A model generated the notes under the pieces. It did not search any database. It was given only the letters and a program-made list of their open reading frames with translations, and was not told the DNA's origin. This document shows, piece after piece, positions 58,908 through 64,000 of a DNA stretch of 64,000 bases. How positions within the stretch are numbered: position 1 is the first letter of the stretch; every line of letters starts with the position of its first letter. Position numbers and translations under genes: made by a program. Location of the stretch: positions 124,001 to 188,000 of the forward strand of contig JAFDWU010000006.1 in NCBI GenBank assembly GCA_018268315.1, given 5' to 3'. Source of the stretch: Armatimonadota bacterium (GTDB lineage: Bacteria > Armatimonadota > Fimbriimonadia > Fimbriimonadales > Fimbriimonadaceae).

Positions 58908-59768
58908 ATGAGTTCGCCTGCTGCGCTGAAAATCCGTTTGGGCCATAGCCCTGATAGCGATGACGCTTTTATGTTTTGGGGCCTTGCCAAAGGCGAGGTC
59001 CAAAGCGACCTTGAGTTTGAGCACATCCTGCGGGACATCCAGACCCTGAACGAATGGGCGATGGAAGGCAAGCTGGAGTCCACCGCGATTTCCGTCCACG
59101 CCTTTGCCTATGTGGCGGATAAATACGCGCTTTTAAGGCACGGTGGCAGCTTTGGCGACGACTACGGCCCCATGATTGTGGCCAAGCGCCCGCTGAACCT
59201 GGAAGAGCTTAAGGACATCACGATTGCCGTTCCCGGCAAGCTCACAAGCGCGTTCCTTCAGCTCAATCTGTTCTTTGCCGAGAAGTTTGGTAAGGGCGTA
59301 ACCCCAAAGTTTGAAGTCGTGCCCTTCGATGAGATCATTCCTGCGGTGCAGGAGGGCAAGTACGAGGCCGGCCTCATCATCCACGAGGGCCAGCTAACCT
59401 ACGAGCGGGATGGTTTGAACCTGATCGCCGACATGGGCGTTTGGTGGAAAGCCCGAACCGGCTTGCCGCTTCCGCTTGGTGTGAACGTGGTCCGCAAAGA
59501 CCTTGGGCCGGATGTTGTCGTGGAAGTAAGCCGCTGCATGAGGGAGAGCATTCATGCAGGTCTGAAAGAGCGAACGAAGGCGCTTGATTACGCGCTGCAG
59601 TTCGCCCGCGGCATGGACGAATCGACCAGCGACACCTTCGTTGGCATGTACGTTAACAACCGCACCCTCGATATGGGAGACGAAGGGGTCCGCGCGATCC
59701 GTCTGCTTCTGAAAGAGGGCGCTGAAATTGGACTCGTGCCCCAAGTTGAAGTCGAAGTGGTTGATTGA
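58908..59768 (+). CDS. mqnD: 1,4-dihydroxy-6-naphthoate synthase (menaquinone, futalosine pathway)
   Basis: MqnD converts cyclic de-hypoxanthine futalosine to 1,4-dihydroxy-6-naphthoate. The 286-residue protein has the MqnA/MqnD fold: LGHSPDSDDAFMFWGLA at the start, AISVHAFAYVADKYALLRHG, and EAGLIIHEGQLTY (catalytic His region). The first motif distinguishes MqnD from MqnA. It is not next to mqnA, B or C. It overlaps the ion-channel gene by four bases. Confidence 0.93.
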   Translation: MSSPAALKIRLGHSPDSDDAFMFWGLAKGEVQSDLEFEHILRDIQTLNEWAMEGKLESTAISVHAFAYVADKYALLRHGGSFGDDYGPMIVAKRPLNLEELKDITIAVPGKLTSAFLQLNLFFAEKFGKGVTPKFEVVPFDEIIPAVQEGKYEAGLIIHEGQLTYERDGLNLIADMGVWWKARTGLPLPLGVNVVRKDLGPDVVVEVSRCMRESIHAGLKERTKALDYALQFARGMDESTSDTFVGMYVNNRTLDMGDEGVRAIRLLLKEGAEIGLVPQVEVEVVD

Positions 59769-60877
59769 TATTCCTTAACGGGCTCCTTGCCCTTCTGGGC
59801 ATCTACCTGATTGGCACAGCGCTGGTGGACATGTTCACCAGCATTCTGCTGCCGCGTACGGTGAATGCTCACAACCGTTTTGCCGCGGTTTATTACCGCT
59901 TCACCTGGCGGCACTACTCCCGCTTTGCCGAAAAGCGCAAAGCAAAGGATGCGTGGCTGGCCTTCTTCGGTCCGCTCTCGCTCCTCATCCTGTTCGCCCT
60001 TTGGGCGGGCCTGATGATCGTCGGCTTCGCGTTGCTGATGGTTGGGATGCAGCTACCGCTGCAAGGCGGCGAACCGAATTTGCCGACTTCGCTCTACGCC
60101 AGCGGGGTTACGTTCTTCACGCTGGGATTTGGCGACGTGGTGGCGACGAGCGGTTTTGGTCGTACTCTTTGCGTTTTGGAAGCCGGCGTTGGTTTCGCTT
60201 TCCTTGCGATCGCCATCAGCTATCTGCCGGTTATTTATCAGTCTTTCTCGCGCCGCGAGGCCCAGATCCTTCTCTTAGACGCCCGCGCCGGTTCGCCAGC
60301 CTGCGCGGTCGAATTCATCACTCGATACACAAGCGTGGGGGACTTTGAAGGCTTGCGTGAGCATCTCATTCAGTGGGAACGCTGGGCAGCGGAGCTTCTG
60401 GAGGGAACGCTCTCCTACCCCGTCCTCGCCTTTTATCGTTCCCAACACTCTACGGATAGCTGGCTGGCCGCGGTCACGATGATCATGGATTCTTGCGCGC
60501 TCTTGCGGGCAAACATGGACGGCGCTCCCCATGAATGCACGAGGCTCCTCCGTCAGGCAGAACTTACATTCGCAATGTCCCGCCACGCGGTCGTGGATTT
60601 GTGCCTGATATATGGCATGAAGCCGGAACCTCCTAACCCTCCTCGCCTGTCAGAAGAAGAGTTCGATCGGATAGCGGAATACGTTTCCGAGCGGGGATAT
60701 GTGGTGCGCGATGTGGTGGGGACTCGGGCCAAGCTGGAGGAGATTCGATCTTATTACGAACCATACGTTCACCGTATGGCTTACGGATTTTCGCTTACCT
60801 TGCCCACCTGGATGCCCGAGCCAGGAGCGATGGATAACTGGCAAACCAGTTCTTATGGCAATGTAATGCACCTATAG
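59765..60877 (+). CDS. Potassium-channel-like (Ion_trans_2) membrane protein
   Basis: A 370-residue protein with about four membrane helices (about 3-20, 68-98, 108-125, 133-157) and a large cytoplasmic C-terminal domain. Between helices 2 and 3 lies the pore loop FFTLGFGDVV, where the filter reads TLGFGD, the variant seen in bacterial two-helix and Kir-like channels. The C-terminal domain has no RCK motif I can recognise. The TTG at 59765 overlaps the mqnD stop. Ion selectivity is inferred from the filter. Confidence 0.82.
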   Translation: MIFLNGLLALLGIYLIGTALVDMFTSILLPRTVNAHNRFAAVYYRFTWRHYSRFAEKRKAKDAWLAFFGPLSLLILFALWAGLMIVGFALLMVGMQLPLQGGEPNLPTSLYASGVTFFTLGFGDVVATSGFGRTLCVLEAGVGFAFLAIAISYLPVIYQSFSRREAQILLLDARAGSPACAVEFITRYTSVGDFEGLREHLIQWERWAAELLEGTLSYPVLAFYRSQHSTDSWLAAVTMIMDSCALLRANMDGAPHECTRLLRQAELTFAMSRHAVVDLCLIYGMKPEPPNPPRLSEEEFDRIAEYVSERGYVVRDVVGTRAKLEEIRSYYEPYVHRMAYGFSLTLPTWMPEPGAMDNWQTSSYGNVMHL

Positions 60878-60905
60878 ATTTGCCGAGAATGATTAAGAAG
60901 GCTAA

Positions 60906-61994
60906 ATGAAGAAGAGCGTAGTGTTGGTAAACCATGAGATGGGAATGGGTGGTGCAGAGCGCCAATTCTCGATCATGGCTAACAACTTGGCTGGGCGCGG
61001 GTGGGATGTTGGAATCGCCACCTGGGTGGACGAGCCAAGCTACTACGAACTAGCCCCGGGCGTTGAGCATATTCGGATGGGGGCATCTGAACACGGCAAG
61101 AATGCATTGCAGGGTCTGGTCCTAAATCGGGAGCGAATCCGCCGCTTACGAGCCGTCTTGGCCGAGCGCAAGCCATCGGTCGTCATCTCTTTCAACCACC
61201 GCAACAACATCCGCTCCATTCTTGCCGCAAGACCGTTAGGCATCCCCACGATTGTGATGGAAGCCAGCGATCCATTCCGCGAGCCACTTGAGCGGGAGTG
61301 GAAAATTCTCCGCACGCTGCTGTATCCAACCTGCGCGTCGGTAGTGCTCCAGACCCAAGCGGTTGTGAGCTACTTCCGACCCAACGTGCAGCGCATTGTG
61401 GAGGTAATCCCCAACCCCATCGTTGATCCTGGATTTCGACGCAAGCCAAATCCCAGCGGACGTTCGGTCGTAAGTCTCGGAAGGTTGGTGGAGGTTAAGG
61501 GGCAGGATCTTCTTCTCAAGGCATTTAGTTTGGCTTCCAAACAAAAACCTGATTGGCGCTTAACACTGTACGGGGAGGGCGAAAGCAGGGAAGAGCTTGA
61601 GGCCATTCGAAGCGAGTTGAAGCTGGAGAAGGTCGTTGACCTCCCCGGCGCAGTCGCGAAGCCCTATGAAGTCCTCGCCAAGGCGGACCTATTCGTGATG
61701 TCCTCTCGTCGAGAGGGCTTCCCGAACGCGCTGTGCGAAGCGATGGCGGTTGGCTTGCCGGCTGTCAGTTTTGACTGCCCATACGGCCCAGGCTTCATCA
61801 TTCGAGAGGGAGTTGATGGATTGCTGGCAAAGCCAGAGGACGTAGAAGACTTGGCCGCAAAGCTTGTCGAGTTGATGAGCGACGATGAGCGGCGCGAAGC
61901 GATGTCGGTCCGGGCGCCAGAAGTTTTGGATCGCTTTGGCGAGCAAAAGGTGATGGATCAGTGGGAAGCCTTGCTTAATAAGGTAGCCAAATGA
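60906..61994 (+). CDS. Glycosyltransferase family 4
   Basis: A GT-B fold glycosyltransferase of 362 residues. The acceptor domain begins MKKSVVLVNHEMGMGGAERQ with the GGAE signature of GT4. The donor half carries VVSLGRLVEVKGQDLLLKAF and the E-x7-E motif region SSRREGFPNALCEAMAVGLP. It may make surface or storage polysaccharide. AAGAAGG precedes the ATG. It overlaps the next gene by four bases (ATGA), indicating one operon. Confidence 0.92.
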   Translation: MKKSVVLVNHEMGMGGAERQFSIMANNLAGRGWDVGIATWVDEPSYYELAPGVEHIRMGASEHGKNALQGLVLNRERIRRLRAVLAERKPSVVISFNHRNNIRSILAARPLGIPTIVMEASDPFREPLEREWKILRTLLYPTCASVVLQTQAVVSYFRPNVQRIVEVIPNPIVDPGFRRKPNPSGRSVVSLGRLVEVKGQDLLLKAFSLASKQKPDWRLTLYGEGESREELEAIRSELKLEKVVDLPGAVAKPYEVLAKADLFVMSSRREGFPNALCEAMAVGLPAVSFDCPYGPGFIIREGVDGLLAKPEDVEDLAAKLVELMSDDERREAMSVRAPEVLDRFGEQKVMDQWEALLNKVAK

Positions 61995-62737
61995 TCCTGT
62001 ACCGTAAGAGCGGGTTGCTCATCGAAGAGACATGGTTTGGAGAGCCTGACTCTGGCAGCGCGGACATCGTCTACGCCTACCAGCTAACCTCGCCGAACCC
62101 CTCCGCACAGGAGAATATTGAGTTCCACACGCTGGTTCTCGATCTTCGTAAGGAACCCGAAGATTTAATCGCGGGCTTTGCGTCCAATACGCGAAACGAG
62201 GTTCGGCGATCGGAGAAGGATGGGGTAACCGCCCGATCATTCTGTCCGGCACCCGGTGAGCGAATTCAGGAATTCGTGCATTTCTATTCCGAATTTGCTG
62301 CCGGTAAGGGCCTTGAGCCGGTCGACCCTCAGCAGCTCAGCCAAATGGCGGCCGAGGGCCGCCTTTGCCTTTCTCAAGCGGTTGGGCCGGATGGTGCGGT
62401 CATTGTGTGGCACAGCTACTACCTGCATCGTGGGCGCGCGCGCCTGCTGCTGTCTGCCTCGCTATTTCGGGAGTCGGAGTCTAAGGAGGATCGAGCCCTC
62501 ATCGGGCGGGCAAACCGTTTCCTTCACTTTGAGGACATGAAGTTCCTTAGGTCGAGCGGCTGCGATACCTACGACTTTGGCGGCTGGTACCACGGAACGG
62601 AAGATGAGGGGTTGCTGCGAATCAACAAGTTTAAGGAAGGCTTTGGCGGCTCGGAACTGACCGAATACCACGCGGTTATCGCGAGAACGATGAAGGGAAG
62701 GCTTGGCCTTGCCGCTAAGAAGATGTTGAAGCGCTAG
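61991..62737 (+). CDS. FemAB/GNAT-like protein of a polysaccharide operon
   Basis: A 248-residue protein with a GNAT-like fold related to FemAB and BioF2/CelD acetyltransferase-like proteins: LVLDLRKEPEDLIAGFASN at the N-terminus (substrate loop with RNEVRRSEK), HRGRARLLLSASL, then DMKFLRSSGCDTYDFGGWY. These motifs occur in proteins acylating exopolysaccharide or peptidoglycan. Coupled to the upstream glycosyltransferase. Convergent with mazG, overlapping by 23 bases. Confidence 0.7.
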   Translation: MILYRKSGLLIEETWFGEPDSGSADIVYAYQLTSPNPSAQENIEFHTLVLDLRKEPEDLIAGFASNTRNEVRRSEKDGVTARSFCPAPGERIQEFVHFYSEFAAGKGLEPVDPQQLSQMAAEGRLCLSQAVGPDGAVIVWHSYYLHRGRARLLLSASLFRESESKEDRALIGRANRFLHFEDMKFLRSSGCDTYDFGGWYHGTEDEGLLRINKFKEGFGGSELTEYHAVIARTMKGRLGLAAKKMLKR

Positions 62738-63695
62738 CCGCTTCTTCGGCTTTGGCCGCGCACCACAATTCGTCCCACCGCTCGGCGCTCAGCTCTGCCA
62801 AAGGGGCTTCCGCCATTGCTTCCATCCGCATGAACCGCTTCGTGAAGCGGGCCAGCATCTTCCGTAGGGCTTCTTCCGGCTCTATCTTCGCCCAGCGGGC
62901 GATATTGACGGCGGTGAACAGCAAATCGCCAATTTCGCCTTCTATTTCGCTTGCATCTCCTGCTTTGAGCGCTGCCTTCAGCTCGTTCTCTTCTTCGCGC
63001 AGCTTCTCAAATACTGCTTCGATATCGGGCCACTCAAAGCCAGACCGGGCGGCGCGCTTGCTGATTTCATGCGCCCTCAGGAGCGCGGGCATGGTTGCAG
63101 GCACCCCTGCCAAGATCGATGCAGGCTCCTTCTTTTCCGACTTCTTGATGGAGTCCCAATTCTTTAGCACCTCTTCAGGCGTGGAGGCGGAGAGGTTGCC
63201 AAACACGTGCGGATGCCGCCGCTCCATCTTGTCGACAATGCCCTGGCAGACAGCGTCGATGTCGAACGCGCCGTCTCGCAAGGCCATCGCCGCGTGCATC
63301 ACCGGCTGAAGAATCAAATCGCCAAGCTCTTCGCAAAGCTGCTCTCGCGAGTCCCCATCGATTGCGTCGAACACCTCGTATGTTTCTTCCAGAAGGCAGC
63401 GTTTAAGGGTTTCGTGGGTTTGGGCGCGGTCCCATGGGCAGCCGCCCGGACCTAGCAAGCGATCAATGAGCGCCACCAGGCGCGCAAACGAGGGGTGCTC
63501 TTTGATCTCGCTTTCAGAGATAAGCAGCACGCCATCGGCGGGCAAATCGCCGCTTTCTAGCGGGCGAACCGGAATTCCAGCTTCAACCAGCAAGCCGTAG
63601 CTAGAATGCAGCGGGTCTGAATGATAAACGACTCCCAGCTTGCGAAGCGCCTCAATATCTGGCGCAGCACCGGCAGGGAGCCGTATAACCTTCAC
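62715..63695 (-). CDS. mazG: Nucleoside triphosphate pyrophosphohydrolase MazG
   Basis: Hydrolyses (d)NTPs to monophosphates, a house-cleaning enzyme. The 326-residue protein has a 65-residue N-terminal extension, then two MazG repeats. The first has RLLGPGGCPWDRAQTHETLKR..EETYE and EELGDLILQPVMHA; the second has EENELKAAL and GEIGDLLFTAVN (EExxE and ExxD metal motifs). GTG at 63695 follows the TAA of the upstream gene without a gap, suggesting translational coupling. The N-terminal extension is atypical for bacterial MazG. Confidence 0.92.
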   Translation of the reverse strand: MKVIRLPAGAAPDIEALRKLGVVYHSDPLHSSYGLLVEAGIPVRPLESGDLPADGVLLISESEIKEHPSFARLVALIDRLLGPGGCPWDRAQTHETLKRCLLEETYEVFDAIDGDSREQLCEELGDLILQPVMHAAMALRDGAFDIDAVCQGIVDKMERRHPHVFGNLSASTPEEVLKNWDSIKKSEKKEPASILAGVPATMPALLRAHEISKRAARSGFEWPDIEAVFEKLREEENELKAALKAGDASEIEGEIGDLLFTAVNIARWAKIEPEEALRKMLARFTKRFMRMEAMAEAPLAELSAERWDELWCAAKAEEAASASTSS

Positions 63696-64000
63696 TTACT
63701 GACCCGCGCCGGGGGCAGCGTTTCGCTCTTTAAGGTACTCCTCGATGAGCTTCTTGAAGGCGACGGAGAATTCCTTCTCTTTGATATCGATCTTCGCCTT
63801 GGCGAACATGTCCGCCATTTCCTTGCGAATATCGTTCTTTACCTTGCCGCGATCCTGCATGAGCTGTCTGCGAACCTTGCGCTTGAGCGAGTCGTTAAGC
63901 TCCAATTTTGATTCCGGAATAACGTTTTCAACCAGGAAGCGCACAAACGAGCCGTTAGAGTTCATCCACGGCGTGATGCCGCCGGCTTTAAGAGGGTTGA
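63696..64000 (-). CDS. C-terminal fragment of an unknown protein (cut by window edge)
   Basis: About 100 codons end at 63696, directly in front of mazG. The fragment (GGITPWMNSNGSFVRFLVEN...NAAPGAGQ) is rich in Lys and Glu, helical, and shaped like the helical end of a parvulin/SurA-type peptidyl-prolyl isomerase; the family cannot be confirmed from this part. The frame stays open to the window end, so the real start lies outside. Confidence 0.55.
   Translation of the reverse strand, partial: NPLKAGGITPWMNSNGSFVRFLVENVIPESKLELNDSLKRKVRRQLMQDRGKVKNDIRKEMADMFAKAKIDIKEKEFSVAFKKLIEEYLKERNAAPGAGQ

Overview
This window reads as bacterial chromosome, moderately GC-rich, with very dense coding on both strands. 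Several traits together point to an Armatimonadota (Fimbriimonadia-like) chromosome: a single-chain SecDF, two PEP-CTERM surface proteins, many TTG/GTG starts, futalosine-type menaquinone synthesis (MqnD), and isolated single genes of pathways that form operons elsewhere (trpA, dnaK, gltX). This lineage call is inference; there is no rRNA or other decisive marker in the window.

Layout. 1-7 kb: the 5' end of a TTG-started glutamine synthetase, a PilT-type ATPase, gltX, an ornithine aminotransferase, a cysteine desulfurase and a primary-type sigma factor. 7-15 kb: a class I aminotransferase, SecDF, a RadC/translin-like pair, and a run of small minus-strand genes (DinB-like, SGNH hydrolase, TPR membrane protein). 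15-24 kb: a large secreted zinc protease, a flotillin-like SPFH protein, a zincless Fpg/MutM, a 32-residue membrane peptide, trpA and an M29 aminopeptidase. 24-34 kb: a PEP-CTERM protein, MOSC, pirin, GNAT, an HNH-type protein interrupted by an in-frame TGA, and an ArsR/VOC/FMN-reductase/MFS stress-type cluster. 34-41 kb: a BCS1-like AAA ATPase, arylamine N-acetyltransferase, a secreted YHS-DJ-1 protein and a LytS/LytR-type two-component pair.

Accessory material is concentrated at 41.9-45.0 kb (an 892-residue HD plus Hsp90-like ATPase and an orphan MNT antitoxin), 48.2-49.8 kb (VapB, VapC, a 47-residue gene and an O-methyltransferase, nearly without gaps) and 54.1-56.1 kb (Phd antitoxin, a 26-codon ORF, an ABC/OLD-type ATPase and a TOPRIM protein). 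The last resembles the split OLD/PARIS anti-phage architecture and is the best candidate for a little-described immune module. Housekeeping resumes with dnaK, an SRP RNA on the minus strand, pyruvate dehydrogenase E1 alpha/beta, mqnD, a potassium-channel-like protein, a glycosyltransferase/GNAT pair and mazG.

A pattern runs across the whole window: many genes have a -10-like hexamer (TATACT, CATAAT, GATACT and similar) ending 5-9 bases before the start codon and no Shine-Dalgarno sequence, which suggests frequent leaderless transcription. Starts were chosen with this in mind. No tRNA, rRNA, CRISPR array or insertion sequence was recognised.
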